Shown here: positions 30,721 to 38,857 of the stretch, one piece after another
Layout: every line of letters begins with the position of its first letter
Position numbering within the stretch: the first letter of the stretch is position 1
Assembly: GCF_030973515.1 (NCBI RefSeq)
Contig: NZ_JARGZA010000003.1
Location: 186,001 to 250,000, forward strand
DNA length: 64,000 bases
Direction: 5' to 3'
From: Jannaschia maritima
GTDB taxonomy: Bacteria > Pseudomonadota > Alphaproteobacteria > Rhodobacterales > Rhodobacteraceae
The notes under the pieces: generated by a model
Databases searched by the model: none
What the model saw: the letters and a program-made list of their open reading frames with translations, nothing else
Told to the model about the DNA's origin: nothing
Translations under genes and position numbers: made by a program

Positions 30721-30808
30721 CCCCGTCATCGTCGGGCTCGACCCGACGATCCACCGATCGGCGCATGGGGTCGGGTGGATTGCCGGGTCGGGGCCGGCAA
30801 TGACGGGG
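30721..30808. repeat. REP-like element, clover-shaped palindrome
   Basis: Outer arms CCCCGTCAT (30721-30729) and ATGACGGGG (30800-30808) pair; inside are two hairpins, CGTCGGG/CCCGACG (30730-30748) and ATTGCCGG/CCGGCAAT (30779-30801). The GTCATTGCCGG type is a common alphaproteobacterial intergenic palindrome. Confidence 0.75.
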
Positions 30809-30892
30809 CTCGGGCGACGGCGTCCGGCGGGTGGTGAGGGGTGCCGGGTGGGTGACCCGGCCGGAGGGACCGACGTCCGAGGTGGAGGGAGG

Positions 30893-30911
30893 CCCCGGCG
30901 CGAGGCCGGGG
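30893..30911. repeat. REP-like hairpin
   Basis: CCCCGGC and GCCGGGG form a 7-bp stem with loop GCGAG, near the 3' end of higA. It may also serve as the higBA terminator stem, although no U-tract is seen. Confidence 0.55.
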
Positions 30912-30939
30912 ATGCGGGGGTGGGGCGGCGCGCGGGCGA

Positions 30940-31227
30940 TCAGGCGACGAGGGGGTCGATGCCCGACAGGTCCGTGTTCGCCCGCGCCCGCGCCATGTCG
31001 TGGTTGACTTGGAGGTTCATCCAATAGGCGGGGGTGGTCCCGAAGGCGCGGGCGAGGCGGAGCGCGGTGTCGGGCGTCACGCCGGTCGTACCCTTCACCA
31101 ACCGTTCGATCCGCGTGCGGGGGACGCCCAGACGGCGGGCGAGCGCGATGGGGGTGAGGGCCAGGGGTTCGAGGTAGAGGGCCGCGAGGACCTCACCGGG
31201 ATGCATCGGGTCTTGCAGAAGGCTCAT
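30940..31227 (-). CDS. higA: HigA-type antitoxin, HTH XRE family
   Basis: A 95-aa protein typical of the HigA antitoxin: MHPGEVLAALYLEPLALTPI, then the helix-turn-helix ALARRLGVPRTRIERLVKG and TPDTALRLARAFGTTPAYWMNLQ. It neutralises HigB and represses the operon. GAAGGAA lies upstream of the ATG at 31227. The gene is 11 bp downstream of higB, the usual higBA order. A damaged partial copy lies upstream of higB. Confidence 0.92.
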   Translation of the reverse strand: MSLLQDPMHPGEVLAALYLEPLALTPIALARRLGVPRTRIERLVKGTTGVTPDTALRLARAFGTTPAYWMNLQVNHDMARARANTDLSGIDPLVA

Positions 31228-31238
31228 GTCGCGTTCCT

Positions 31239-31520
31239 TCAATGGTAATCGACGATCTCGACCTCGGCGGGACCGCTCGGGGTCCAAACGAAGCAAATGG
31301 GCCATTGCTGGTTGATCCGGACAGAAAGCTGCCCGGCACGGTCTCCCCTCGACTCCTCCAGGTGGTTGCCGGGAGGGAAGCGCAGATCCTCGACCGTCGT
31401 GGCGGCGTCGAGGGCGGTGAGCATGGCACGCGTCCGCCGCACCAGGTTTGCGGGGAAGCCCTTGCCGTATCGACCCTGCACTGCCAGGGTGGCTCGCTTT
31501 CCCCTCGTCGATAGGATCAT
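31239..31520 (-). CDS. higB: HigB-type toxin, RelE superfamily
   Basis: A 93-aa protein of the HigB/RelE mRNA-interferase family, which cleaves mRNA in the ribosome. Marks: VEDLRFPPGNHLEESRGDRAGQLSVRI, then QQWPICFVWTPSGPAEVEIVDYH. The NQQWPICF segment and C-terminal DYH are typical. The ATG at 31520 is preferred over a GTG at 31523. It is complete in length and probably functional. Confidence 0.92.
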   Translation of the reverse strand: MILSTRGKRATLAVQGRYGKGFPANLVRRTRAMLTALDAATTVEDLRFPPGNHLEESRGDRAGQLSVRINQQWPICFVWTPSGPAEVEIVDYH

Positions 31521-31531
31521 CACATGGCTGC

Positions 31532-31544
31532 ATCATGGCATGAT
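31532..31544 (-). promoter_or_regulatory. Candidate HigA operator
   Basis: ATCATGGCATGAT is a 6-bp perfect inverted repeat with one central base, 11 bp upstream of the higB start. HigA-family antitoxins bind such short palindromes to autorepress, and a TATCAT element overlaps it on the minus strand. Confidence 0.5.
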
Positions 31545-31641
31545 ACGCATGTCCATCGGTACGTCGTTCGCCTGCCGTGATTCCAGGGCCAGCAAACCGA
31601 TCGTGATCTGGGCTCGACGGAAGGGGCATCCGATGTGTGGC

Positions 31642-31731
31642 CGTCCCGAAGGCGCGGGCGAGGCGGAGCGCGGTGTCGGGCGTCACCGCGGTCGTGCCGT
31701 CCGGCAGTGGTTCGATCCGGGTTCGCGGGAC
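31642..31731 (-). pseudogene. Degenerate higA fragment
   Basis: The minus strand encodes VPRTRIEPLPDGTTAVTPD followed by TALRLARAFGT, which matches residues around the helix-turn-helix of the intact higA (VPRTRIERLVKGTTGVTPD). No start, N-terminal region or C-terminal end remains. It lies about 100 bp upstream of higB in the same direction, so it is a partial duplication of the antitoxin gene or the remains of a second higBA copy. Confidence 0.75.
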
Positions 31732-31908
31732 GGTCAGGGGGCGGGTGGTGTCCGCTTGGTTCGCCGCGGCATTGGGCCGGGGTGTGAGATCGTAACGTCG
31801 TTCGTAGGGTGGACGTCGCATGCTCGCCGTTCGATGGCGACCGAGGGCGCAGGATGGAGGGCATGGGATGCCCTCCCCGCGCTTGCTTCCTGCCTATGAC
31901 ACGGAGAT

Positions 31909-31960
31909 GGCGGGATGAAACCCCGCCCTACCTACTGGTGGTGCGTGATGAACACGCACC
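31909..31960. repeat. REP-like pair of palindromes
   Basis: GGCGGG/CCCGCC (31909-31927, 7-base loop) is followed by GGTGCGTG/CACGCACC (31940-31960, 5-base loop). The GGTGCGTG...CACGCACCCTAC form is a familiar proteobacterial intergenic repeat. It borders the AT-rich cassette. Confidence 0.55.
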
Positions 31961-32113
31961 CTACGCCTGCTACGCGGCGGAACTTGATTTCCGCTATAAC
32001 CATCGTTCTGCCAATGGGGTAGAAGACGCTGAACGCGGCGCGCTCGCTCTGAGTGGCGCGGTTGGCAAGAGACTAACCTATCGACGGCCTGACCCAGAAG
32101 TTGTGACAATTTG

Positions 32114-32608
32114 ATGCCAGACCCGGCTCCTTTATCAGTTGGAGATATTATCCGTGCAGACAAGTCCGATGTGAAAACCGGCGCTTGGGAAACGGGTGCA
32201 ATTCCAAAGGCAAGGTTTCCACTCACGCGGAACAAGTTGTCTCTCGGCCGAGGCTGGAAATGGCGAACGGTCACATTCTTAGCCTTGGGTCACGAATTCA
32301 TTGTACTGGTGGCAATAAGTGAGGAAAAAGAGTCCTATCGAGCAACGCTTGCGATGAAGTTTGGGAAAACGCTGAAAGTTGTTTGTTTTCACGAACTTCA
32401 TACGGATCATTGGAACTGGCATTGCCACCTGATACGTGGTAATGTTCATGATACGTTCCCAGGCGTACTCAGGGACAAAAATCTAATGTCGGTATGGCCA
32501 TCGTTCTCAAAAGATGAATGCTCCGTGCCGTTTGACGTAACCGAAGATAGCGCGCTCACCCTCGCGGCAGCGCGCTATCGATTCGCAAAGGGAGGCGGCT
32601 TCCTGTGA
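32114..32608 (+). CDS. Uncharacterised 164-aa protein with His/Trp motif (first gene of AT-rich cassette)
   Basis: I do not recognise a family. The protein has no signal peptide or membrane helix. Its centre has a striking cluster, FHELHTDHWNWHCH at residues 92-105, with H93, H96, D98, H99, H103 and H105, which could bind metal or form a nuclease-like site; this is inference. The rest alternates short strands (TVTFLALG, EFIVLVAIS, YRATLAMKF). Codon use (AAA, TTT, ATA-rich) and composition differ sharply from the GC-rich neighbours, a sign of transfer. The stop overlaps the GTG of the next gene by 4 bp. No strong ribosome site is seen before the ATG. Confidence 0.7.
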   Translation: MPDPAPLSVGDIIRADKSDVKTGAWETGAIPKARFPLTRNKLSLGRGWKWRTVTFLALGHEFIVLVAISEEKESYRATLAMKFGKTLKVVCFHELHTDHWNWHCHLIRGNVHDTFPGVLRDKNLMSVWPSFSKDECSVPFDVTEDSALTLAAARYRFAKGGGFL

Positions 32609-33372
32609 ACCTACAGAAAGAAATATGCGCCGCCTTTTGCGACGGTCTCATAGTCCACAAGGTTCCAGTTGGCTACGCAATCTCGACCCCTGTAACGTGG
32701 TTCTCAGGCGACACGATTAGTTTTTATGCAAGGGTCGAAGGCGAGCGCGCTCGCCTTGAGGACAGCGGGAGCCTTTTGTTTGACCTTGAGGGGCAAGGCG
32801 TTGATCTCACGTCGGAGAACCGCATGGAGATACTCTCTGGCCTTCTAAGAGATCATGGGGTTGTGCTTGAGGAAGAGGACGGATTGTTTTGCACCGAATG
32901 GGTACCCAAATCCAAGATTGCAGCTTTGGCGCTTCCGTTTCTGACATTTCTGGCGCGCGTCCAGGATCTGCTATTTCTTAATCGTGAAATTGTTAAAAGC
33001 ACGTTCAGGGAAGACCTGATCAGGGCGTTGGAGGATACCTTCAGCGAAACATCTGTTTCAGTGTCTGAGGCGCTGATACCAGAGTTACCGCATTATACCG
33101 TTGATATTGTTGTGAGGGCCGGCAGTGGAAAGACGGCGGCAGTCTTCCCCGCAACAAATGACGTAACTGTTTTGCGCGCGGTTCTCTTCTCTATGGAGTT
33201 ACAGAAGCATAATGTGGCCAACATCGTGCCATTCTTAATTTATGAGAATTTGGATAAGGGTGCGATCACTCACCAAAGCAGAGAGATTGCCTTTAATTCA
33301 GATCTGACGCCTGCTGTCTGGTCTGGCGGTCGCGAGGAGGTCATGAAGAAGGTTCAGAGATATGTCCAATAA
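32605..33372 (+). CDS. DUF1828-DUF1829 protein (second gene of AT-rich cassette)
   Basis: A 255-aa protein starting with GTG, coupled by GTGA to the gene before. Residues ~8-100 fit DUF1828 (GYAISTPVTWFSGDTISFY, LEDSGSLLFDLEGQGVDL) and residues ~160-250 fit DUF1829 (PHYTVDIVVRAGSGKTAAVF, VLRAVLFSMELQKHN). Both are domains of unknown function found mostly in accessory and phage-like DNA. It is AT-rich like its partners. An ATG for a third small gene overlaps the last 11 bases. The domain call is from memory. Confidence 0.75.
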   Translation: MNLQKEICAAFCDGLIVHKVPVGYAISTPVTWFSGDTISFYARVEGERARLEDSGSLLFDLEGQGVDLTSENRMEILSGLLRDHGVVLEEEDGLFCTEWVPKSKIAALALPFLTFLARVQDLLFLNREIVKSTFREDLIRALEDTFSETSVSVSEALIPELPHYTVDIVVRAGSGKTAAVFPATNDVTVLRAVLFSMELQKHNVANIVPFLIYENLDKGAITHQSREIAFNSDLTPAVWSGGREEVMKKVQRYVQ

Positions 33373-33505
33373 CAAAACCCAACTAGACCGCTTTAAGGAA
33401 GCCGCCCGCAAACTTAAGACGGACGACGACGAAGCGAAGTTCAACGCGAAGCTAGGGAAGTTGGTGAAGCCCAAGTCAAAGGACGCCGCTAAGTTCGACG
33501 GCTGA
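33362..33505 (+). CDS. Small charged 47-aa protein (third gene of AT-rich cassette)
   Basis: ATG at 33362 opens 47 codons that overlap the preceding gene by 11 bp in another frame. The peptide is highly charged (KTQLDRFKEAARKLKTDDDE, then KFNAKLGKLVKPKSK) and predicted helical, with no hydrophobic segment. Similar short, acidic-then-basic peptides occur in alphaproteobacterial accessory regions, so it is probably a real gene and not chance. It could be an antitoxin, inhibitor or adaptor for the two larger genes; unproven. Confidence 0.65.
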   Translation: MSNNKTQLDRFKEAARKLKTDDDEAKFNAKLGKLVKPKSKDAAKFDG

Positions 33506-33524
33506 TCGGGCAGTTAGGCGGAAA

Positions 33525-33550
33525 GCCCTACTTGTGCAGGGCGTTGTTTA
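33525..33550 (+). terminator. Weak terminator after the cassette
   Basis: GCCCT and AGGGC pair around an 8-base loop, followed by GTTGTTTATC. The stem is short and the T-tract broken, so this is tentative. Confidence 0.35.
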
Positions 33551-33629
33551 TCAAAAATGTAATCGCCAAAGCTTAGGAGTCGACCGACAGGCGGATCAGG
33601 AACCTCCTACCCCCGGTCCCACCCCCCCT

Positions 33630-33761
33630 TCAATGACAGTGATACCCCTCCTTCTCGCTGTGATGGCAGCCGCGTTCGTCGGTGTCGCCGTCGTGGGCGA
33701 GTGCGGGGGCGAGGGTCAGGAGGGTGAGGAGGAGGGCCAGGGGGGCGAGGGGGTGGGTCAT
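33630..33761 (-). CDS. YHYH-like small exported peptide (43 aa)
   Basis: The ATG at 33761 overlaps the stop of the upstream gene by 4 bp (ATGA). A signal peptide (MTHPLAPLALLLTLLTLAPA) is followed by a mature tail of about 21 residues, HDGDTDERGCHHSEKEGYHC, ending in a further His. The GCHH...GYHCH pattern matches the YHYH-type Cys/His motif found at the ends of small secreted proteins, with a likely metal-binding role. The RBS lies in the GGAGGC of the upstream gene's end. Confidence 0.7.
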   Translation of the reverse strand: MTHPLAPLALLLTLLTLAPALAHDGDTDERGCHHSEKEGYHCH

Positions 33762-34951
33762 CGGGAGGCTCCGCGTATCAGGTCGGGTTGGACGGAATCG
33801 AGGTAGGCGAGGTCGGCGCAGATTGTCGTCAGCCCCTTAATGGAGACGCCCGCGGGGCTGCATTCGGGATCGAAGGGATCGGCGGCCACGTCGGGGTCGG
33901 ACAGGATCGCGAACCGGGTGTCGTCGAGGCGGTTCCGCAGCGCCGCGAGGACGGCCAGGGGGTCGTTGCCGCCGAACGGTTCCTCCATCACCGCGTCCAG
34001 AGCGAACTGCGCGGCCCCGTCGCGCGACAAGAGCATCCGGAAGCAGCGGACGGTTTCGGACAGGACCTGCGTGCGGGTGAACCCGACGGTGTCCACGATC
34101 GTGTCGTACAGTTCCGCATCCAGCCCCCGCAGGTGATCGTGGAACGCCAGCGTGACGGGGAAGGTCCCGAAGCAGCGGGTGTTCGCGTTCGTGTCCTTTA
34201 TCGCCTGCCAGTACCGGCCGTAGAGGATGCCGGCGGCGGCATCGAGCTCCCGCTCCGCCCGTTCCAGGCGTGCTGCGCTGACCTGGAAGCCTTCGTCCCG
34301 CGTGGCCCGCGTCCGGGCCAGGGACAGGAGGTCGCGGCGCTGCTCCAGGTCGGAGGGGAAGTCGAACCAGTTCGTCTTCTCCACCAACCGCGACACGGAG
34401 TTGGCATAGACCACCATGCCGCGCGCGACGACGGGCGAGATCTCGTCCACCGTCAGCGTGCCGCCGCCCGTCACGGAATCCACCTGCCGGGCGGCGTGGA
34501 CCATGTTGGACATCCAGTCGATGGGCCCTTTGGCCAGGGCCTCGTTCCTGTAGGCGGCGCGGACCTTCGCGCCGTCGTGGCGTTCGACGACCTGGACGAT
34601 GGCCTTCTCCTCGCCCGTGGCCATGTAGGGCAGCGTGATGCCGATCGTGGCCAGGGGGGTGTCGGGCGCCCCGTCATGCGCGATCCGCAGGCGGGCGTCG
34701 TTGCGGAACTGCGTGGGGCGGACCGGGATGGACCAGCGGTCGGGGCGCAAGGAGTCGAAGACGTGGACGTTCTCGTCCATCAGGTCGGCATGCTCGGTCA
34801 CGGAATGCAGCGACACGCCGTCCCCGTCGGTGGGGATGCCCAGCGGGACCACGGCGAGGCGGACGCCCTGCGCCGGCGCCACGGTCGCGGCGACCGCCGT
34901 CCACAGGGCCGCCAGCACGGTTGGGGCCATCGCCCCGCGAAAGTGGGTCAT
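33758..34951 (-). CDS. Exported hypothetical protein
   Basis: A 397-aa protein with an N-terminal signal-type segment (about residues 8-28, ending APAQG). The mature part is soluble and mostly helical (GFQVSAARLERAERELDAAAG, TRTQVLSETVRCFRMLL), with two Cys near the C terminus. I do not recognise a family. It follows the membrane protein at 34953 by 1 bp and overlaps the YHYH peptide gene by 4 bp, so the three are one operon. Confidence 0.6.
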   Translation of the reverse strand: MTHFRGAMAPTVLAALWTAVAATVAPAQGVRLAVVPLGIPTDGDGVSLHSVTEHADLMDENVHVFDSLRPDRWSIPVRPTQFRNDARLRIAHDGAPDTPLATIGITLPYMATGEEKAIVQVVERHDGAKVRAAYRNEALAKGPIDWMSNMVHAARQVDSVTGGGTLTVDEISPVVARGMVVYANSVSRLVEKTNWFDFPSDLEQRRDLLSLARTRATRDEGFQVSAARLERAERELDAAAGILYGRYWQAIKDTNANTRCFGTFPVTLAFHDHLRGLDAELYDTIVDTVGFTRTQVLSETVRCFRMLLSRDGAAQFALDAVMEEPFGGNDPLAVLAALRNRLDDTRFAILSDPDVAADPFDPECSPAGVSIKGLTTICADLAYLDSVQPDLIRGASR

Positions 34952-34952
34952 G

Positions 34953-35528
34953 TCAATCCTCCCGTTCGGGTTTGCGGCGGTTGCCCTTGGCGAGCGTCCG
35001 CCCGACGATCACCATCACGAAGGGCACGGCGATGGAGCGGGTCAGCTTCAGTTGTTCGGCCAGGGTGCCGACCATGGCGGGCGCGCGGGGGGCGCCGTCG
35101 GCGATCTCCTCCACGATGGATCGGAACCGCGGGCTGTCGGGGTCGTGGGGGAAGATCTCCAGCACGACGGAGTTGCCGATCGCGACCGCGAGCATCAGCA
35201 GCGCGAGCAGGCCCAGCATCACGCGTTGGCTGCGCGGCCAGGCGTAGAGGAGGCCCGCGATCAGGGCGGGGAACGCCACCCACAGGTCGCGGATGAACTC
35301 GACCTGCGCCCCGGCCGCCAGGCCATAGACGACGGAGATGCCCTGCAGCAGCTCGATCGCCGGTTCGCTGCCCGTCGCGTCGTAGAGCAGGATGGCCGCG
35401 CCGAACGCCGTGGGGGCGAGGAACAGCATCAGCGCCGCGAGGGCGACGGCTGCGACGATCGTGGTCTCGAAGACGGCGTCGATCTTCGAGTCCCGATCCC
35501 CGTCCTTGGCAGCGGCGGAATCGGTCAT
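34953..35528 (-). CDS. Hypothetical inner-membrane protein
   Basis: A 191-aa protein with about four transmembrane helices (about residues 20-48, 80-97, 102-124 and 160-178), acidic at the N terminus and basic at the C terminus. I do not recognise a family. It is the first gene of a leftward three-gene operon with an exported protein and a YHYH peptide. Confidence 0.6.
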   Translation of the reverse strand: MTDSAAAKDGDRDSKIDAVFETTIVAAVALAALMLFLAPTAFGAAILLYDATGSEPAIELLQGISVVYGLAAGAQVEFIRDLWVAFPALIAGLLYAWPRSQRVMLGLLALLMLAVAIGNSVVLEIFPHDPDSPRFRSIVEEIADGAPRAPAMVGTLAEQLKLTRSIAVPFVMVIVGRTLAKGNRRKPERED

Positions 35529-35542
35529 GGGTCACGGAGCGT

Positions 35543-35588
35543 GGTTGACTACGCTGACATAACGTCAACCTCGGCCCTGTCTGTCAAC
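35543..35588 (-). promoter_or_regulatory. Candidate promoter with inverted repeat
   Basis: On the minus strand TTGACA (35588-35583) precedes a CGTTAT box after 18 bases, in front of the membrane-protein gene. The region also carries GGTTGAC/GTCAACC (35543-35570) as an inverted repeat over the downstream side. Confidence 0.35.
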
Positions 35589-35633
35589 GGATTTTCCCGA
35601 CCGACAGGGTAAGGTTTACCCCCCTTGCGCGGC

Positions 35634-36926
35634 TCAGACGACGACCTCCATCTCCCGCTGCGCGCCCACGCCGAACACGCGGCGATAGCGGTCGACCTCC
35701 CCTTCGGGGCCCATCGCCTTGCGGGGGTTGTCGCTGAGCTTCACGGTGGGCTTGCCGTCGGCCGCCACGGCCTTGCAGACCAGGCTGAACGGGGCCAGCG
35801 CGTCGCCGGGGGCCAGGTCGCGGAAGTCGTTGGTCAGAAGCGTGCCCCAGCCGAAGGACACGCGGACGCGGTCGTGGAACTGCTCGTGCAGCGCCTCGAT
35901 CCGGTCCACGTCGAGGCCGTCGGAGAAGATGATCAGCTTCTCGCGCGGATCCTCGCCCCGGGCCTTCCACCAGCGGATCGCGGTCTCCGCCCCCTCCGCC
36001 GGGTCGCCCGAATCGATGCGGATGCCGGTCCAGCCGGCCAGCCAGTCGGGCGCACGGTCGAGGAAGCCCTGCGTGCCATAGGTGTCGGGCAGGATGATGC
36101 GCAGGTTGCCGTCGTGCTCCTCGTGCCAATCGGCCAGCACGTCGTAGGGCGCGCGGGCCAGTTCGGCGTCGTCGCGGGCGAGCGCTGCATAGACCATCGG
36201 CAGCTCGTGGGCGTTGGTGCCGATCGCCTCCAGATCGCGGTTCTTGGCGATCAGGCAGTTGGACGTGCCGGTGAAGCGGTCGCCCAGCCCCTCGCTCATG
36301 GCCTGGACGCACCAGTCTTGCCACAGGAACGAATGGCGGCGGCGGGTGCCGAAGTCGGCGATGCGCAGGGACGGGTGGGGGCGGAGGCGTTCGATCTTCT
36401 CCCACAGCCGCGTCATGGCGCGGGCATAGAGGACCTGGAGCTCGAACCGGCCCATGTCGTGCAGCACGGCGCGCGAGCGCAGCTCCATCAGGATCGACAG
36501 GGCGGGGATCTCCCACAGCATGACCTCCGGCCAGGGGCCTTCGAAGCGCAGTTCGTACTGATCGCCCACGCGGTCCAGGTGGTAGGGCGGCAGTTGCAGC
36601 CCTTCGAACCAGTCCATGAAGGCGGGCGAGAAGATGGACCGCTTGCCGTAGAAGGTGTTGCCCCGCATCCAGGTCGATTCGCCGCGCGACAGGCGCAGGG
36701 TGCGGACGTGCTCCAGCTGCTCGCGCAGCTCGCCCTCGTCGATCAGGTTCGCCAGGGGGATGCGCGTGGTGCGGTTGATGAGGGAGAAGGTGACGCGCGT
36801 GTCCGGGCGGTTGCGGAACACCGATTGGCACATCAGCAGCTTGTAGAAGTCGGTGTCGATCAGGGACCGGACGATCGGGTCGATCTTCCACTTGTGGTTC
36901 CAGACGCGCGTGGCGATGTCGGTCAT
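35634..36926 (-). CDS. pncB: Nicotinate phosphoribosyltransferase
   Basis: A 430-aa enzyme that turns nicotinate, PRPP and ATP into nicotinate mononucleotide in NAD salvage. Marks: [28 protein letters not shown] with the conserved [25 protein letters not shown] and [13 protein letters not shown]. The ATG at 36926 begins [20 protein letters not shown]. The nicotinamidase pncA is 5 kb away on the same strand, the usual partner in this pathway. Confidence 0.97.
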   Translation of the reverse strand: MTDIATRVWNHKWKIDPIVRSLIDTDFYKLLMCQSVFRNRPDTRVTFSLINRTTRIPLANLIDEGELREQLEHVRTLRLSRGESTWMRGNTFYGKRSIFSPAFMDWFEGLQLPPYHLDRVGDQYELRFEGPWPEVMLWEIPALSILMELRSRAVLHDMGRFELQVLYARAMTRLWEKIERLRPHPSLRIADFGTRRRHSFLWQDWCVQAMSEGLGDRFTGTSNCLIAKNRDLEAIGTNAHELPMVYAALARDDAELARAPYDVLADWHEEHDGNLRIILPDTYGTQGFLDRAPDWLAGWTGIRIDSGDPAEGAETAIRWWKARGEDPREKLIIFSDGLDVDRIEALHEQFHDRVRVSFGWGTLLTNDFRDLAPGDALAPFSLVCKAVAADGKPTVKLSDNPRKAMGPEGEVDRYRRVFGVGAQREMEVVV

Positions 36927-36987
36927 CGGTCGTCCCCCCGGGTGCCGCCGCCCGGTTGTGGCGGGTGGGGGGCCGGGGGGCAAGCGG

Positions 36988-38718
36988 TCAGAAGCCGACC
37001 TTCGCCACCCCGTCGTCCAGGACGTCCATGAGTTCGTCGCCGCGGACCCAGAAGCGCAGGCCGGCCAGGGCGTCGCCGCGCTTCGCGGCGGTGTCGCGCA
37101 GGACGGCCACGCAGCGGGGGTCGATGGGCCGCTCGCCCGCGTGGCCGGCCGCGGCGGCGTAGTAGCCGCAATTGTTGTCGTCCGTGCTTCGGATCAAGCG
37201 ACGCGCGCCCTGCAGGGCGGCCTGCCAGTCCCCCTTCAGCAGGTCATGGATCACCGGCGTCGTGCGATACCAAGTCGGTGGATCGATCGCGAGCTCCAGC
37301 GCCTCGGACGCATAGGGATACCCCTCGTTGCACTGGTCGCGCAGGCACAGGAAGAGGCCCAGGTCGGCGCGATGACGCGGCTGCGCGGGATTGAGCGTGA
37401 CGGTGCGGCGGAAGGCTTCGATGGCCTGCTCCTCCTCCCCCGCGACCCACAGGACCAGGCCCAAACGCTCCTGGGCGACCGCGTCGGTGGGATCCAGGCG
37501 GACCGCCTTGCGGGCCAGGTCGAGCGCCTCCGCGATGTGGCCGTCGGGGTCGTCGGGGTCGTAGAGCAGGCGGGACGGGTCCACCGAGAGGGCCAACATC
37601 CAGGCGCGGGCGGACAGGGTCGCGGTCGTCTCGATCCCCCGTTCGGCCAGGGCGGCGAGGCATTCGCGGACGCGCTCGAACTCCGCGTTGGCGCCCTGCC
37701 GTTCCCATGCGGCATAGGCGAGGGTGCAGAGATACGCGTCCCGCGGCTGGTCGTCGTGCCGGTCGTCGATCGCCTGGATGACGTCCTGGCCGATGGGGCC
37801 CAGCGGCTGGCCCAGCCCCGTGGCGATGGTGCGCGCGACGCGGTCCACCACCCGGGCATAGCCGCCGTCCTCGCCCAGCTCCATCTTGGCGGTCTGCCAG
37901 ACGCGCAGGCCGCGGGCGACGTTGTCCACCCGCGCGCGGACGGTGACCCCGCCCGGCACGCCCACCACGGCGCCCGACAGCAGATAGTCGACGGGCGTGC
38001 CGCTGGAGGCGTGGATCGTGCCGCCGGGCGTGGTGGCAAGGTCGGTGGCGTCGTCCACGAGCAGGACGCGGACGGTTCCGAACCGCCACAGGTCGACGCC
38101 CAGCTGCTGCTGCATGCCGGGGCCCAGATACTCGTCCTGCGGATCGAGGTTGAAGGTGGTGAACGGAAGGACCGCCAGCACGGGCGCGTCGGCGAGGGCC
38201 GGCTCGGCGACGGCCACGGGCACGGGCGCCGCGGCGGGTCGCAGGAGCAACGCCGACGCGACGACGGCAAGGACCACCATCGCGGCCACGCCGGCCCGGA
38301 GCGGCCAGCGCGCCCGTGCCCCTTCCGCCGGGCGAGGCGGTGCCACCCCTTCGGCGGCGCCCGGACGTCCGGTCCCGGCGTGGCGCCATTCGGGCGAGTA
38401 GGAGCGGGGTTCCAGGAGCGGGACCCACGTGCCAGCCGGGGCGTCGTCCGCCTGGCGGCGCAGGAATTCGCGCAATCGGCCCATCTGGACGCGCACGATG
38501 GGATCGCTGCCGGGGTCGAAGTCGGTGTCGCGTTCGAACACGTCGAACGCGACCGCATAGGGCGTCACCTCGCGCCCTTCGATCTGAGCCTCGACCAGAT
38601 AACGCAGCAGTTCGCCCGTGCGGGTGACCCGGCGCCCCGCCGGGGTGGCCAGGATGCGCGCCACGGCGGCGCGTCTGTCCTCCGCGGCGGGCGGAGCGGT
38701 CTGCACCTGCATCGTCAC
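36988..38718 (-). CDS. wHTH-TM-TolB/TPR regulatory protein
   Basis: A 576-aa membrane protein. Residues ~35-95 resemble the N-terminal winged-helix-like module of adenylate-cyclase/CadC-type TPR proteins ([43 protein letters not shown]); a single transmembrane helix lies at ~140-162; then a TolB/FlgO-like part ([20 protein letters not shown]) and TPR repeats (~390-480, [20 protein letters not shown]). It is probably an envelope-signal-linked transcription factor. It diverges from a single-domain LuxR gene, with a 139-bp shared region. Confidence 0.8.
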   Translation of the reverse strand: MTMQVQTAPPAAEDRRAAVARILATPAGRRVTRTGELLRYLVEAQIEGREVTPYAVAFDVFERDTDFDPGSDPIVRVQMGRLREFLRRQADDAPAGTWVPLLEPRSYSPEWRHAGTGRPGAAEGVAPPRPAEGARARWPLRAGVAAMVVLAVVASALLLRPAAAPVPVAVAEPALADAPVLAVLPFTTFNLDPQDEYLGPGMQQQLGVDLWRFGTVRVLLVDDATDLATTPGGTIHASSGTPVDYLLSGAVVGVPGGVTVRARVDNVARGLRVWQTAKMELGEDGGYARVVDRVARTIATGLGQPLGPIGQDVIQAIDDRHDDQPRDAYLCTLAYAAWERQGANAEFERVRECLAALAERGIETTATLSARAWMLALSVDPSRLLYDPDDPDGHIAEALDLARKAVRLDPTDAVAQERLGLVLWVAGEEEQAIEAFRRTVTLNPAQPRHRADLGLFLCLRDQCNEGYPYASEALELAIDPPTWYRTTPVIHDLLKGDWQAALQGARRLIRSTDDNNCGYYAAAAGHAGERPIDPRCVAVLRDTAAKRGDALAGLRFWVRGDELMDVLDDGVAKVGF

Positions 38719-38742
38719 TGCGATGTGCCCCTCCCCAGGGGA

Positions 38743-38763
38743 CCGTAACGCACCGTGTTACGG
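38743..38763. promoter_or_regulatory. Operator-like inverted repeat between divergent regulators
   Basis: CCGTAAC/GTTACGG forms a 7-bp inverted repeat with a 7-base spacer. GTAAC recurs just to the right at 38763 and 38787, and ACAGT/ACTGT (38801-38815) is another small inverted repeat. The cluster lies between the wHTH-TPR gene and the LuxR gene. Confidence 0.45.
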
Positions 38764-38857
38764 TAACATGGGCCATCGTAGCGGGGGTAACCTGCAAATC
38801 ACAGTGCCCAACTGTCACACCGGAATCACCCGATCCCAGCGACGCGAGGCCGATCCG

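Larger units (their letters stand above)
30612..30939. other. 328-bp intergenic region with REP-like palindromes
   Basis: It lies between the BrnA-like gene and higA, and I see no gene. It contains a three-arm palindromic element (30721-30808) and a separate CCCCGGC/GCCGGGG hairpin (30893-30911). Sequences of this kind recur between genes in many alphaproteobacteria. Confidence 0.7.
31524..32113. other. 590-bp intergenic region with decayed higA copy and REP-like palindromes
   Basis: It contains a palindromic operator just upstream of higB, a degenerate higA fragment (31642-31731), and REP-like hairpins at 31909-31927 and 31940-31960. No intact gene is visible. Base composition falls toward the right end, where the AT-rich cassette begins. 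Confidence 0.65.

Noticed and set aside
31228-31821. A long N-terminal extension of higA
   Set aside because: The frame stays open through higB, which is clearly coded in another frame, and into the higA fragment; the true HigA start is at 31227.
31809-32114. A 101-codon frame before the AT-rich cassette
   Set aside because: It runs through REP-like palindromes and has no ribosome site or protein-like pattern.
33534-33806. A 90-codon rightward frame
   Set aside because: It is the mirror of the 43-aa YHYH-like gene; the Gly/Glu-rich end is the antisense of its signal peptide.
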